NCBI GenBank assembly: GCA_965649825.1
Contig: OZ287702.1
Location: 372,001 to 436,000 of the forward strand
Direction of reading: 5' to 3'
DNA: 64,000 bases
Source: Penicillus capitatus
Taxonomy: Eukaryota; Chlorophyta
The notes below the pieces were generated by a model, which was not told the origin of the DNA, did not search any database, and saw only the letters and a program-made list of their open reading frames with translations. Each line of letters opens with the position of its first letter. Positions within the stretch are counted from its first letter, which is position 1. A program made the translations under genes and the position numbers. Of the stretch, positions 23,689 through 35,876 are shown piece by piece.

Positions 23689-25714
23689 TCACAACTGATC
23701 CAGCAAGCGATGGAGACGTCTTGTCAGACTCCGTTGCCTCGCGTCGCCGCGAACGGATAGCAAAAGGTACTGAGCGGTATTCTTGATCATCGTCCGCTCG
23801 AAAGGGGTACAGAACTAAACCAAAAGAAAAATAGACGAGACCGTCCGATGAGCGCAATCTGTGTACCTTGATTAGCTTCTCGAGGACGTATCTTCCAAAT
23901 CGGTCACGCATCAGTGACGTCAACGGGACATCGCTGTGCCGTTCTTCGGTGCCGAGAATATTGAGTTTTATTCTCAGAGCTGTCTGCAGGGAACAGACAG
24001 AAAGAAGTGTCTCGACAACATTGCTCGGATATTTCTGGCAGCTCAGCCAGCGCAAATGCGGCATGAAACTGACGGCCATACGTTCGACCGTCGGAGGAGT
24101 ACCCGTGAGGAGAAGCTTTTGCACAACGAAGTTCGCAAACTCGTCCGAAGCAAACTCCACGGCGTGTATGACGATTCGACGTCGGATCGGATCGGTTAGC
24201 TTCCCCGAGTCGCCATTCTCGATGGCTCTTTGTACCACGCGACATCCATAACGGTCTTTGGACATAGTTCGCGTTCTGTCGGCGATGGTACTGTACGCAA
24301 AGGCGATGTCTTGGGCTTGGATATGATGTAAACATCGCTGCAGCACATGATTGCCGTGCTCGTTATGTGCGCAGCTTTCGACATTGCCCTCGAGTGAAGC
24401 TGCCAGATATTTCTTGCCATCGTAGGGAAGGGTCTCGATCGCTTTCTGAACAACTCGACAGCCGTAGGGCCTGGTACTGAGATCCATCATATGAGACTTA
24501 ATGATCTCGACCAGTTTTCTGGAGATGACAGGATTATTGGACTCGAGGAGCACCTGGATGATAAAATTGCCAAAAACATCGCTGGCAATGGTGAGCGCTT
24601 GTTGCGATATCTCTTGAAAATAACGTTGCTGTTCGGATGCGCTGGCAGTTGGCAGCTCTTTTTGAAGAAACCTAAAGAAAACAGAAATGGCGAACATACG
24701 CGATAGAATTCGGCGTTCTTGCCTGCTACCAATCTGGTCTTGGGACAGAAAGATCATATGTCCCCAGAGATCCTACAGATGTCAGATGTTCAAGAGAATG
24801 GATGGCAGTGCTGGAGAGACCGAAAGGCGATATCCGTTACCGCTTCTCTGTTTAAAGGCAGTCAAGAAACCGGTTTTCTGTTTGCTGCGCGTTCGGCAGG
24901 TTTCCTGCGAAAAAACACGTCATCCAACGAAAAGCGCGTTTTCTGTGCGAACATCGTTTTTCGGTTTATGTTCCCATCGACACGGCGTCTTTGAATTCTG
25001 TTTCGGCGGCGAGATTGACTGAACGCTCTGCAAAGAAGGCGCCTCGTTGCCGAGTCCAGAGCTTCGACATTGCTCCACGTCGCCGGTCGCTTTCACAGTG
25101 TGTTCCGAGGCAGATGGCAAGCAAGCAGACGCCAGCGCATTCGTTGGACATGTGTGCGTCGACTCTGACGGCGGCGAGGCTGGAAGAACCGTGGAATAGC
25201 CAGGATGTAGAGCAGGAATGTATTGCAGCGCATGCCGTTGTTGTGCCTCCAGTTGCTTGCGTTTACACTCGATCTCTAGCGCCAAGCGAAACGGCGAGAG
25301 GAGGTCGGCTTGTGGCTCGTAGTGATCCGGAGATATATAACCATCGAACAAGGAATCGAGGGAACGAATCTGTTCGGGCGAAACGGCGAAAGGCGATTCG
25401 GTGAATCCAAAGATCGGTTCGTTCAGCGCTCTTGGACTGTCACCGGCATCGGCCTGCGTTTTTATGCTTTCTGGAAGAGGTCGGAGGAAATCTGAATCGC
25501 CCTCGCAGCGGAGAGTCGGACGAGAAGGAACGATGGTGGTACTTCCTGTGCAGACGGTGTTGTTTTGAAAAACCTCAGATCGTACAGACTCCGGAATCAA
25601 ATCGTCGAGATCCTGTTCAGAAGTCAAGGACGCCCAGCTCTGTGCATTTTTGGACATCAACTGAAAGAGCAGCAGGTCACTGTTCACTTTCGGGTTGGTT
25701 GTTGGGCGACTCAT
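23689..25714 (-). CDS. Pumilio/PUF-family RNA-binding protein
   Basis: Exons 25714-24953, 24904-24821, 24772-24723, 24671-23867 and 23814-23689 give 608 aa. The first 260 residues are disordered. Eight PUF repeats follow, with RNA-reading signatures in order: repeat 1 GSRFLQ, 2 GNFIIQ, 3 GCRVVQ, 4 GNHVLQ, 5 GCRVVQ, 6 ANFVVQ, 7 PSNVVE, 8 GRYVLE. Repeats 1-7 match classical Pumilio and should read 5'-(N)GUAUAUA. Repeat 8 differs from the usual N-Y-Q triplet (see findings). PUF proteins bind 3' UTRs and repress translation or promote decay. The intron 24672-24722 begins GC (AG|GCAAGA) and is required to rebuild GSRFLQKEL. The gene diverges from a small gene 52 bp away. Confidence 0.95.
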
Positions 25715-25766
25715 TCGGTTTTCTTTGTTCCAAGGGCCGAAGCGTCAGTAAGATAGATTACGAGAC

Positions 25767-26177
25767 ATGATGCCTTGGCAATCACGCCGGTGTCGATGTT
25801 CCGGGCATTTCAAACATGAACGGTTATCAAAGGCGTGGATGAAACGTCGGTCGTCGGGGAAAGAGAAGGATCGCACGGTTACGATGGCGCGTTCGTCGGA
25901 GCGTCTGAACAAGGTGTTCGCCTTGAGCAATTCGAGCTATACAGAGAAGATTCTATCGCTACTGGATGACGTCAAAAGTGACTTCTTTCAAGGAATGTAC
26001 ACGAAAGTTAAGTTAAGCCTTACCGGAAACAAACCTTCAGAAAAGGACAAAGGGTGGCGGCATCGAGGCGGGTTTCGGACTAGGCCACGAAGGCTATCAT
26101 TGTTGGATGTTAAAGGGGAGCGTGTCACGTCAGTGACTGTTAGACGCGACGAACTCAAATCTTGCACAGTTGAATGA
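25767..26177 (+). CDS. Small basic protein, unknown
   Basis: A 136-aa open frame divergent from Pumilio. It is very basic with several R/K clusters (MKRRSSGKEKDRT near residue 25, RHRGGFRTRPRRLSLLD later) and one possible amphipathic helix (SSYTEKILSLLDDVKSDFF). The cysteine/arginine-rich first 20 residues could be a mitochondrial presequence, or translation could start later at MARSSERLNKVF (25884). No domain was recognised and no splice support exists, so coding status is moderate only. Confidence 0.45.
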   Translation: MMPWQSRRCRCSGHFKHERLSKAWMKRRSSGKEKDRTVTMARSSERLNKVFALSNSSYTEKILSLLDDVKSDFFQGMYTKVKLSLTGNKPSEKDKGWRHRGGFRTRPRRLSLLDVKGERVTSVTVRRDELKSCTVE

Positions 26178-27585
26178 GCCCTGTTGTTTAGATATATTCT
26201 TTCGTTTGTCGGGGATTGTTGGCCAAAACGTTAGACTCTTTCAAAAGTTCTTTGTGAAGTGACAGCTATATAGACCATCACGGTCCTTCAAATGCCCCTT
26301 TTCTTGTAAAGGTGTCAAAAACTGAAAATTCTTACCCCTATGAAAGCCAGACAGATTGAAGCGCTCCTTTCTGTACCTTCTTCGTACTGAGCTTTTCATT
26401 CTACACCTCAAGGTCACACAAATTGAGCATTCATTCCAATGCATGTTTTGCTTTTTATTCCATAATAACGCGTTCTGTGTTCTGTGATCGACTCTGCCAT
26501 AACACTCTTTGAGATCCTGCGATTCTTCGACCTTCTCTCTCGCGCACAGCTTTGGTCTGTTCCATAACATAGGAATTGCACATTGGATATAAAAATGCAT
26601 GTCCGTCGAGATTCAAGGTCACGCCTTTTAGACAGATAAGTTCATAGACAGGACTCAGAGTGGTGCATCGACAGAGTATTTCAATAACACAACGTATCCC
26701 ACCCACAGTTTAACCATCATAGAAATCACCTTAGACTGTTGATGCAGACGTGGCAAGAATGACAAGCCATCAAAGCTGTGTTTCTTCATCTACGATCTGC
26801 AGAGATCATATAATGAGCCATTGCGTAACCAGCATGGCGGACTAACATCTACGCCGCTGTCTTAACAATCCCCATTCAGCGCATTCCTTTCTGCGGGAAT
26901 CGAGTTCGTGACGAAGACCGTTCTGCGACTAGTAATGGGTGCTATAGATGAATACCTTCTTCTAAGCGACGCACTTTGAACATGCCGGAAGGCTAAAGAG
27001 AGATGACATTCGAATGGATGAATCCTTAATCGATTGATGTTGAAGTCCATCTCTGGGCAGAAGAAACATCTTTATACTCCATAGGACGCCTAAATATTCA
27101 CTTTCTCTGTGCTCATACATTCTCTGTGTTCGAGACACCTTCTGAAAAGAACAGCATGAAGGACAAAACTGATCGTTTTTTATTATGTTTTATTTCACAT
27201 AATCGTACACATGATATCTCATTTTGCTGTCTGACCAACTTCCCAGCAGCTCCACAGTTCCATCACAAAATGGAACGACGAAGATCCCTTCATGACAGCT
27301 TCTTTAATCGGATGCATGGACATTTGATTTTTACCAGGTTCCAAGAGATGTGGTCTTCGGCTGTGTATCACATGCTGATGTCGCCTTTTGGTCATGAGAC
27401 ATTCAGAATTCAACAGATAAGAGCAGAATTCTTCACGACGGTCACATGCCTAGAAAATAGAAACGTCACATCACCAATTGCCACTTGGTTGATGCGACAA
27501 AGCGTAGACTTCGATGTCGGTGAATTGACTTCGTCGTGTTACCAGAACGACTTGCGTTGTATTTTACTATTTGGAGCGAGTTACC
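26178..27585. other. 1.4-kb gene-poor interval
   Basis: AT-richer than its surroundings. Random-looking frames occur on both strands, including a 249-codon plus-strand frame (27126-27875) that overlaps the true T-complex-11 exon in another phase. No motif, RNA gene or clear repeat was found. It separates the Pumilio cluster from the T-complex-11 gene. Confidence 0.55.
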
Positions 27586-30500
27586 ATGGAGCCTTCCGTC
27601 AAATCCATGCCAACAACGGCTCCGACGACCCGGCGCGCCGCCGCCTTTCAAATCGACATGCGCAACTGTTGTGCACCTCTTCCAAAACAAGTTCGCGACA
27701 AATGGAAAGAGTGGGAGACAACCCGCGAAGCCAACCGAGACGCAACGCTCGAAGACCTTGTCTCGCGCCTTCAACGCGCCGAAAAAAGAAGAGAGGTGTG
27801 GCTGCGCCGTGTGTTTCTGTGGCCGACGTGTTGGTACGTTCAGGAGTTCAAGCTATGGTTGACGCGCAAATCTAAGAGGTCGGCCCAAGTGCGCCGCAGA
27901 ATTGCCGAACAAAGTGCCGTCCTTGCAAAAAGACTAGAAGAGAAGCTTGCCTTTGCCGAAGCGAAAAGACGCGTGCGTCTGGAACATGTCCGTTCCAAAG
28001 CGACGGCCATGATTCAACGGTCCGAACTCGCGGCAGAACGTGTCAACGAACGGCAAGAGCTCTTAGCGCAGAAGCTCTACGAGACTCTCAATGCCGCCGA
28101 AACACGCCGTCTCGCTCTGATAGAAGCAGAGAAGGAACGTCTCAGTGCAGCACACGAGCTTGTCTTCTCAAAACTCGTGACCCCCATGATAAAGTGAGAG
28201 ATGACTGTCTCACTCTTTTGCTCTTTAGGCTCAAGTGCAAGAGAAGGAGGAACAGGAAAGAGAAGAGACGAAGAAACAGCTCGGAGAGAGGCTCGTCCAA
28301 GTCAGTCTTTGTCTGCTGTCTTCGTGGACAGGGGTTACGAAGATGGGTCGTGTTTCAGGCGGATAATGCACGCACTGCCATTCTGGCTGCTGCATCGAGC
28401 AAAGCTGGCGACAAGGTGCGTCATGCAAAGCATGTGAGCAAGATGCGTCGCCTCAACGAAGAACGTGATACGGAACTGAAGCGATCGTGCCTCCTTGTGA
28501 AACTGCAGACGGCAGCAGATCGTCGTCATGAAGTCTGCACTGTCCGTGTTGCCGTCAATGCTGAGAAGTCAGAAACGCAGTTTCTCAAGCGCCAGGCTAC
28601 GACAAGAGAAAAACTCAGACGATCAGGATCGAGTCGCCTGCTTCAGAATGTCTGGCTCTCATTCAGGGACAGCAACAGAACGACGAAGGAACTCGCCGTC
28701 GCTGTCCTGAAAACGAGCATCACCTTCTTGAGTCCCTCCCTGGACGACAAAGAAGCACTCGAGACACCATCTGGCAATCTCACCAAAGCCGAGCTCAAGG
28801 ATCCCTTTGAAGAATTTGCGGCACATCTTCAGTCTGAGGAGACAATAACGGCCGTCAAAGTAGCATCTAAAAATCTGATCAAGCCATTTGGCGTTATCTG
28901 CTGTTGGATGTTAGGCATTCTTGAATCGTGTCAAGACGAAGCTGCTGGGAAGAAGCAAAGGAGTGCATGACTGTACGGCTCTGTTGAGGAGGCTGTATCC
29001 CAAGACACCAAAGAACAAACTTGAGCGTTATCCAACACGGGTCTTTCTGTGTGCCTATATGATTTTGAACCATCCAGAAGTGGTGTTCAGTAACAAGGGA
29101 GAACGGGAGTCTGCACTGTCGGCCTCTTCGAAGGACATGATCGAGGCGTTCGAGAAACTTGTTCAGCGTTATCTTCAACCCGTGAGCGATCCAGGAACAC
29201 CTGGACAGTGTTCTGGTGTTGTGGACTTGCCGAGCTTCTCAGAGCTATTCAATGCATTTGATGATCGTTGGGTGACATATCTGGAGCAATTTGTGGCATG
29301 GAAGCTGCACGATGCAGCGGGGTTGGCGGAATCTCTTATTCGTATGGCCAGCAAGATGCAACTGTCTATGCTGCGCAAGGTCGATGGCGATATCCATTCC
29401 GAGAAAGTCCAGAATAATTCAGATTTGGCAAACATAGTGAAACAAGTTCAGCATGATCATCAGTTGTTGCGTGAACGTGTCGAGCGTCTCTCCGGAAAAG
29501 CCGGACTCAAAAAGTTCGATGCTGCGCTTGAGGACTGCCGCGGTCAGTATGACGAAGAGAAGAAGAAGGGAGGCTCATCGAGTGATGGCAATGGCGCAAG
29601 TGAATCCGATAGCTCATTCTCTTCGACGTCTCAGAAGCCACCCACCGATGGCGGTTCGAGCAGCAGCTCTGGAAACACAGGATCCGGCAACGGATCGCGT
29701 CATCCGAGACGTGGTCCCATAGATCCCGTTGTTGATGGAATGCCCATCAGCGCAAAGAACGAGGCTTTTGTGTGGGAACTCCTCTACAATCGCAACTACC
29801 AACTCGAGAGTGACATGATCGAAGAGATCTGGTCGTCCGCCGTGGCAGCCGAAGACGAAGCACTGCCGACATTGAGGGTAGGCGACTCTCAGTCTCCAAC
29901 CAAGGCATTGCAAAAGCAGATCACCAGCATCGCAGAGAAGGCATTCTGGGATTCTGTCGAAGAGAGACTTGCATCTGAGTCTGGCGAAGCGGCTGTCCAT
30001 GTCTGTACGATGTTGCTTGAAATCGGCGCAGACCTTTCTGCCATGTTGCCCAACACAGCGTCTGCCAAGATTGTCAACGAGCATCTCAAAGACGAGGCTG
30101 AGTTGATGAAGCTGCTCAAGGGAGACAAAGAGGATTCCAACAATCTCAACGCGAGTGGATTACTGCACTTGCTTGAACACACTTCTGAATTGCTGCGTGA
30201 ATGCGGTTCAGAGGCACGCAATGAAGCAGCCATTTCGGCTCAGCAAAAAGTCAGAGAGCACATTATTGAAGCTCTGGAACGAGGGGAACGGGCACCTCTG
30301 GCCAAAGCCATCTGCCGTGCCTTGCGTTTGCTCTATGCACAGCTCAAAGTCCTGCGATTCGATCTGGCCAATGCCCGTATCCGTGCCCTGTCTTCTGTCC
30401 TGACAGGACCAGCAGCGCTCAAATATGGACGTGACAAGTTTGCCGATGCCTTTGGTCTCGTCCAGGGTCAGAGTCCCATTGAGAAACTGCCAAAGACAAA

Positions 30501-31293
30501 GAAATGGATGGAAGAGGCTGTTGAGTGGCGGCGCGGGTTGGAGCTGGTTCTAGAACCCCTCAGCGTAGAATTGCTCGTTGCAGCACGAACAAACATTCCT
30601 TCTTCCATGCGTTCTGGCGTGGGATGCGCCTCGTCTTCTTCGTCGACAGAACCGCCACTTGAGCAGTGGCCTGAGGTACAGTATATCAGTCCAGTTGCAC
30701 CCTCCTCCTGGAGAGCCGCCTTTCGTATTGGTCTGATTAATCTTGTGTCTGCTCCTGTCCCCCTGACAACGGCCAATGTGCCAGAGACACTACACCTGGA
30801 CGTCCAACGCCTGCATAATATTCAAAACGCTTTCCAGCGATTGGTTGTCACCTCCGCAGCGCTTCTAACCTTACAGCAAGTGAAACAAGAGACCATTCCA
30901 CATGAAGACCTGCTGGAGATGAAATCAAGACTGGCTTTGATTTTGGAACATCCCAATGTGAATTTGACCAATTTGACAGGCGAATTGACGCGTATGGCAG
31001 GGATGGAGGCAGATGTCGAACAGAGCATTAATAACACCCTAATAAACCTGATCAACAGAGAGAAAGGAGGTTTCAGGGCGCTCAATAACGGACTGACGAA
31101 GGCAATGAGCATCTGCTTGGTTGCTGGAAGCTCCTCAGAAGCACCCTCGACGAAGAAGGCCATCCAAAGTATGCTCTCCAAAATTGGATCAACATACCTT
31201 CTGGACGATGTCATCGACGTGGCGAGCGATCTCAGCTTGATCGTCGGCATCAACGAAGCTGTCCATGGCCACATCTACGAGAACATGTTCTAA
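27586..31293 (+). CDS. T-complex protein 11 (TCP11) family protein
   Basis: Four exons (27586-28161, 28229-28300, 28359-28859, 28915-31293) encode 1,175 aa. The N-terminal 440 residues are a charged helical region (repeated K/R/E/A heptads such as RLEEKLAFAEAKRRVR), as in plant TCP11 proteins. The TCP11 domain follows: FLCAYMILNHPEVVFS, a S/G-rich insert around residue 600, then VWELLYNRNYQLESDMIEE and RALRLLYAQLKVLRFDLANARI, with ALKYGRDKFADAF near the family's conserved end. TCP11 proteins are linked to sperm function in animals and to growth or stress responses in plants; the biochemical role is unclear. A further in-frame 33-nt intron at 27809-27841 (GTGTTT..CAG) cannot be excluded. The start ATG has good context (ACCATGG). 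Confidence 0.88.
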
Positions 31294-31492
31294 TCTATTC
31301 TAATGTCATTTTTTGTATGATTTCTATCGGTTCTTGGGAAGAGCTATCGTGTATATGATGGAGTGCTGTGGTGTCGTATTCCTACTACACGGTCATGTGT
31401 CCGTTGAAGGACGCGAATCGTGAAGATGCTTCGATCATGTTGTTGTTGTGTAATAACGAACGAAAACATTGTTCCTATAGAAGAAGAGATTA

Positions 31493-33079
31493 TCACTCCA
31501 TCGCTTTTTGTCTGTCTCGTTCTTCTTTCTCTTCCCTTTTGATTTGAAGTGTTGCTGCTTTCTTGGCGACGAAGACACGTCTCATCCTTTTTAAAACAGC
31601 TTCTTCATCCATTTCAAAGGCGCTGAGCTGAGCGCCTATGAGATCTTCAATTCTGTGCAGCAGTTCCACATCGTACTGACTGACAAAGCTCAGAGCGCGT
31701 CCAGATCTGCCGGCACGTGCTGTGCGTCCCACTCGATGGACGTAGTCCCGCGGTAAGTGTGGCACATCGAAGTTGATCACCATATCTACACTGGGGATAT
31801 CCAGACCCCTCGATGCCAGATCCGTTGCCACCAGCATCGAAACTTGACGTGACTTGAATTGCTGGAGATTTAGGAGACGCTGTCGCTGTCGAATGCCGGA
31901 GTGCATCAATACGACATCGCAACCCAGATGCTGCAGTGTTGCGCCCAAGAGACGACACGAAGTACACGTGCTGGTGAAGATCATCACGGAACCGATATCC
32001 AACGTCTCCAACTCTTCCAGGAGATGATACAGGTAAACATGTTTGACATTGTGTGGCACAAAGAGATACTCTTGATGGAGACTGGGCACCGTCTTCATGT
32101 CTTTGTATACCTGGAGTGGCAGTGGACGTCTCTGAGCATCGTTGGAGAGGGGTAGTGGGTATGACTTGATAGACGCAGGCATTGGGCATGGCGCGTTTCT
32201 GAAGTCGGATAAGATTTTGTGTCATCGTTGCACTGAAGAGCAGCGTCTGGCGTTTAGCTGGGAGAATGGACAGGATGGTACGGAGATCTGATTCGAAGGA
32301 GGCATCGAGAATCTGATCGGCTTCATCGACGACGAAGAAAGCCAATCGTGCAAAGTAAGCAGAAAGCTGTCCGTCATTGTCAATGATACTCTACACACAT
32401 ATGATGACGGCAAAACTAGAAAAAGTGTGAGGAGAATGACCGAGAGTCGACCAGGCGTAGAAATCACGACATGTGGACGCTTGGCCAATTGCAGGACTTG
32501 AGCACGCAACTTGAGACCACCCACGATGACACAATGCTACAGAACAGATCGACCACTCATACCCTGGCAGGTATCTAAGGGCATAGATACTCTGAATGTC
32601 ATACCAGCGGCCAATGCACTGAAGATATCACGTATCTGAAAGGCTAGTTCCCTGGAATCACACTTCTGTCTTTTTACATTTGTGATTGAATTCGATTTCG
32701 ACCGCGTTGGTGTTAAGACAAGGGCGTAGATTCCATAGGGATCCTTCGAGAGCTTTTGCAGAATCGGCAAGGCGAATGTCGCTGTCTTGCCACTTCCTGT
32801 TTGGGCCACACCGATGACGGGACGCCCATCGAGAATCTGTGGAATGCAGACGGCCTGGACATCCGTTGGTCGGACCATGCCGTAAACGCGACACGTATTC
32901 GCGAGCCATTGCGTCAGACCGATCTGCTCAAACGCGACGTCCTCAACCGGAAAGACGCCATCTGCCAAGGGCCGTGGCACAATGGACCTCTCTGGTGCCG
33001 ATGGGGTCGATGGGACATCTGGAGACGGTGTCCGTTTGCGTTTATGACTCGAAAAGAGGCGAATGGAGTGATCCTGCAT
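31493..33079 (-). CDS. DEAD-box RNA helicase, DDX49/Dbp8 type
   Basis: Exons 33079-32703, 32651-32591, 32536-32441, 32390-32166 and 32110-31493 encode 458 aa. All helicase motifs are present: Q motif region ([10 protein letters not shown] ... [13 protein letters not shown]), [16 protein letters not shown] (formed by splicing), [19 protein letters not shown], then [12 protein letters not shown] and [13 protein letters not shown]. The size, the lack of long extensions and VDEADQIL match DDX49/Dbp8, a nucleolar helicase needed for small-subunit ribosome assembly. An alternative ATG at 33127 would add 16 residues. Introns are 50-55 nt. Helicase identity is certain; the DDX49 assignment is likely. 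Confidence 0.9.
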
Positions 33080-33183
33080 GCTGGGATAAGAAACGAATGT
33101 TGCGAACAACTTGAAATGAATTTTCAATCATAAACGAGATGTTCACATGTAATTTGCGAGGCGCACACATTTTCCAATGACGT

Positions 33184-34564
33184 CTAGACATGTCTTTGAG
33201 TTACAGCCGCCAGTGCAACATTTCCCGCAGCTGCTTGCGCTTGATTCTGTACCTGTTGCGGTCCTCCGCGTCCACGGAACTCACGCATTGCCTGTCACAT
33301 CACCCTGTCATTCGGCATTCGGAAGGGATCAGGGTACCTGCTGCCAGACGTACACGGAAAGGACAATATTCCCAACCCACAGGACAAAACCGATGAGATA
33401 GAACACACCCAGCCACACTTTGTCATCGAATTTATCGAAGACTTCGATGAGACCAGTGAATGACGAACTGTCATCGGAACCGATGAAGAACGTGGGGACA
33501 GCTACAGCCAGATACACAGAAGGTTGTGCATGAGAGTGATGGATCAAATGATAGAGACTTACGAACAGCTGCCCATGCGCAGAAGCTCATGTGAATCGCA
33601 CTGCCCAGAAAGAAACACATGTAAGTGACGGAGCGATCGTAAGCGGCGGCATTGTAAATGCGTCCATACCAAATAATGAAGGCTCCAGGAATACCAGCAA
33701 TTGCATAGATGCCTAAAACCACCCCATGAATGCGAGTCCCCTCTTTGGTTATCGAAGAGAATGCGTTTACCAGCAAACAGCCATGCAATGAAATTACCGC
33801 CTGTGCTTAATGCCAGTGTCATGCACAGGAAATTGTATATCACTGTCCCACAGAAAAGCTGCAAATGCATGAGAATGAAGCGAAGCAGATGTAGCAGAGC
33901 GGGCATACGAGATAGGCGTGATAAGCTCGCTTGACGGTGGACTGTAAGCTGAACGTTACTTCGGCTTCGATGTCATGATAGAGAATGGGGAAACAGGGTG
34001 GCCAGTTTTTGACAGGGCGGATAGCATTATCTCTGTCCGCGTGGCGATTCTGAGATTGCAATTCGCGTTGCTGCTCTTCCAATTGCTTCTCGCGTTTTTT
34101 GATCTCTTCTTCACGGATGCTTAATTCCTACATCACGGTGGCGCTACAGTAACCCCTCTCTCCACCGAAGCGCACCCACCCTCTCTGTTTGAGTCAATTT
34201 GCGTCCATTTGTCGGAGACGTCGTGCTGCCTCCCCAGGGACTCGGATTCGTTCCCCAAGCCGATGCTAAAAATACATGACACTCCCATTGCTCTCAGCGT
34301 TCCACCGACAGGAGGCTTCAGTACTTGCCGGGACGACACCGTAGCCTCCTCCATCCGTCTATCATACACGACGCTGTCAGAATTCGCAACACAGGAGACA
34401 GGAGTAGGGATACTTACGTCGTTGGCTGCGGACTCGGTATGAACCGTGACTGCTGGATCCTAGGCGTCAACGGCGAACCGTCAGGATATCGAGCAAGGAT
34501 AGACGAAGGCGATAGAAGCTACCGCGAAGGGATTGGGACCTCCAAAGGGATTCGGGCTCGACAT
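33184..34564 (-). CDS. Secretory carrier-associated membrane protein (SCAMP)
   Basis: Nine exons (34564-34523, 34459-34418, 34358-34325, 34265-34180, 34127-33909, 33858-33771, 33712-33563, 33501-33338, 33291-33184) join to 310 aa. The N-terminus carries NPF-type endocytic motifs (SSPNPFGGPNPFADP), then a coiled coil (REEEIKKREKQLEEQQREL), the SCAMP hallmark NWPPCFPILYHDI, four hydrophobic segments and a G/Q/A-rich cytosolic tail. SCAMPs cycle between trans-Golgi, endosomes and plasma membrane. The eight introns (46-63 nt) include three in the first 250 bp, so the NPF part is built from 11-28-residue exons. The gene diverges from PsbP with only 47 bp between the two ATGs. Confidence 0.95.
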
Positions 34565-34611
34565 GTAACAATCAAACGAAACGAAAAGTATTCAACGCGA
34601 TCGATGTCCAC
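34565..34611. promoter_or_regulatory. 47-bp bidirectional promoter / 5' leader between SCAMP and PsbP-like
   Basis: The minus-strand SCAMP ATG (34564) and the plus-strand PsbP ATG (34612) are separated by 47 bp (68 if PsbP starts at 34633). Both leaders and any core promoter elements must fit here or inside coding sequence. No TATA-like box is obvious. Confidence 0.55.
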
Positions 34612-35367
34612 ATGAGCCATCACATCATCGCCATGTCACAGAAGGCAGCCACAGCTGTCGATAGCCATGACTTCGTCCGAATGCGCCTCAATGTCGCCCG
34701 ATCAACGCAGGCGACGCGGCGCGTGGTTTCCCTCAGTCGAACAGCGCCACAGGGCGTCGCATCTTCGGTGTCGCGTCGGAAGGCGTTGTTGGGTGTCCTC
34801 TCATCGCCTTTGATCGTATCGCTGTGGAATCGAAGCGAAGCGGCGGAGCTCGAGACGTTCTACGGCAAAGCGACACCACCAACGAGCTACGGCGGTTACG
34901 GCGGCAACGCCGAGGAGGTACCCAAATACAAATTCGACTATCCGGTCAACTGGACCTTCCAACCCGTAAACAAAGTCCAGAAAGGGACGCAAGGAATCGA
35001 TGCCCGAGTGTCCAATCCACGCAATCGAAACATGGCAGCCTTCGTTATCGTCCTGGGTCGAGCTGGAGAAGACAACAAGTCCTATCAAGTGACCGATGTC
35101 GAAGGCACCTTTCAGGGATTCGCTGGTGCAGACTACGACATTCAAGATGCCGTCATGTCTGCCACGAATACCGCACAGGGAGAGCGCGAAATCGATGGAC
35201 AGCAATACTTTGATTATCAAGTGGACAGTCCAGTGGCGCATTACATGGCGACGATTACGGTGAAGGAGGGTAAAGTCTTTGCCTTCTTTGTCAAATCGCC
35301 CGACAAAGAATTCGAAGCGAACGCGCCAGTGTTCAAGAACATCCTCCAGTCGTTCAGAACGCTATAG
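34612..35367 (+). CDS. PsbP-domain thylakoid lumen protein
   Basis: Intronless, 251 aa. Residues about 1-52 are rich in S, T, R and A, as in a plastid transit peptide; residues 53 on give a twin-arginine lumenal signal (SRRKALLGVLSSPLIVSLW) with probable cleavage after the AEA/EAA stretch before LETFYG. The mature part is a PsbP fold: FDYPVNWTFQPVNKVQKG, GIDARVSNPRNRNMAAFVIV, a central QGFAGADYDIQDA, DYQVDSPVAHYMATITVKEG, and the end FKNILQSFRTL. It resembles PsbP-like proteins (PPL/PPD) that aid photosystem II assembly or repair more than the oxygen-evolving subunit itself. A second ATG at 34633 is an alternative start. This is the clearest evidence for a plastid. Confidence 0.9.
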   Translation: MSHHIIAMSQKAATAVDSHDFVRMRLNVARSTQATRRVVSLSRTAPQGVASSVSRRKALLGVLSSPLIVSLWNRSEAAELETFYGKATPPTSYGGYGGNAEEVPKYKFDYPVNWTFQPVNKVQKGTQGIDARVSNPRNRNMAAFVIVLGRAGEDNKSYQVTDVEGTFQGFAGADYDIQDAVMSATNTAQGEREIDGQQYFDYQVDSPVAHYMATITVKEGKVFAFFVKSPDKEFEANAPVFKNILQSFRTL

Positions 35368-35437
35368 CTCTGCCAGCACTGCCATCATTGCCTTGTGCAT
35401 TTTTGCTCTGCCTTTCAGTTTTGCACCTGCGTCCGGA

Positions 35438-35876
35438 TCAGGCGGATGTGGGAAGGAGGAAGAAGAAAGATTTGTCGCCCATTTGAATATAACTCTGCGA
35501 TTTTAATCGGACGGGAGGGGAGGAAGGTGTATACAGCACCCCCTCAACGTAAACACCGTTCTTTCCACGCACAACGAGCTCAAAGACACCTCCATGTAGA
35601 ACACATGTCGAACACGGGATAGAGAAAGGGAACAAAGAACCCTCAGCGAAGTTGTATCGAATCGAGGCGTGGTTCCGAGAGACGTTTGTATTGTCCCCTG
35701 ATTCAGTCCATAAACGCAGAAAACGAAGTAGAAAGGATACCCAATATGACGTCGAGCTCCGTGCTTTTGTTCTTGCGACCGAGGATGACCTCGTACTTTC
35801 GGATATAGTATTCCAAGTCGTCGCCCAGGAGTTTGGCGAAAGCGCACTTCGACAGACGAGAGTCCATTAAATTCAT
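35438..35876 (-). CDS. Small FHA-domain protein
   Basis: Exons 35876-35741, 35697-35641 and 35589-35438 give 114 aa that are almost entirely one FHA domain: the first strands (LEYYIRKYEVILGRKN), VILGDNTNVSRNHASIRYNF with the phosphothreonine-binding S-R-N-H core, FELVVRGKNGVYVEGV, and a final MGDKSFFFLLP. In FHA domains the Gly-Arg, Ser-x-x-His and Lys/Asn-Gly residues contact phosphothreonine; all are present. FHA modules act in kinase signalling, transcription or splicing complexes; alone, the partner cannot be told (the sequence resembles FHL1/forkhead-type FHA). The start is fixed by an in-frame TGA 10 nt upstream of the ATG. Its stop is 70 bp from the PsbP stop, convergent. Confidence 0.85.

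Noticed and set aside
27126-27875. 249-codon plus-strand frame
   Set aside because: It overlaps the first T-complex-11 exon in a different phase and has no motif; the T-complex-11 frame has homology and a good start context.
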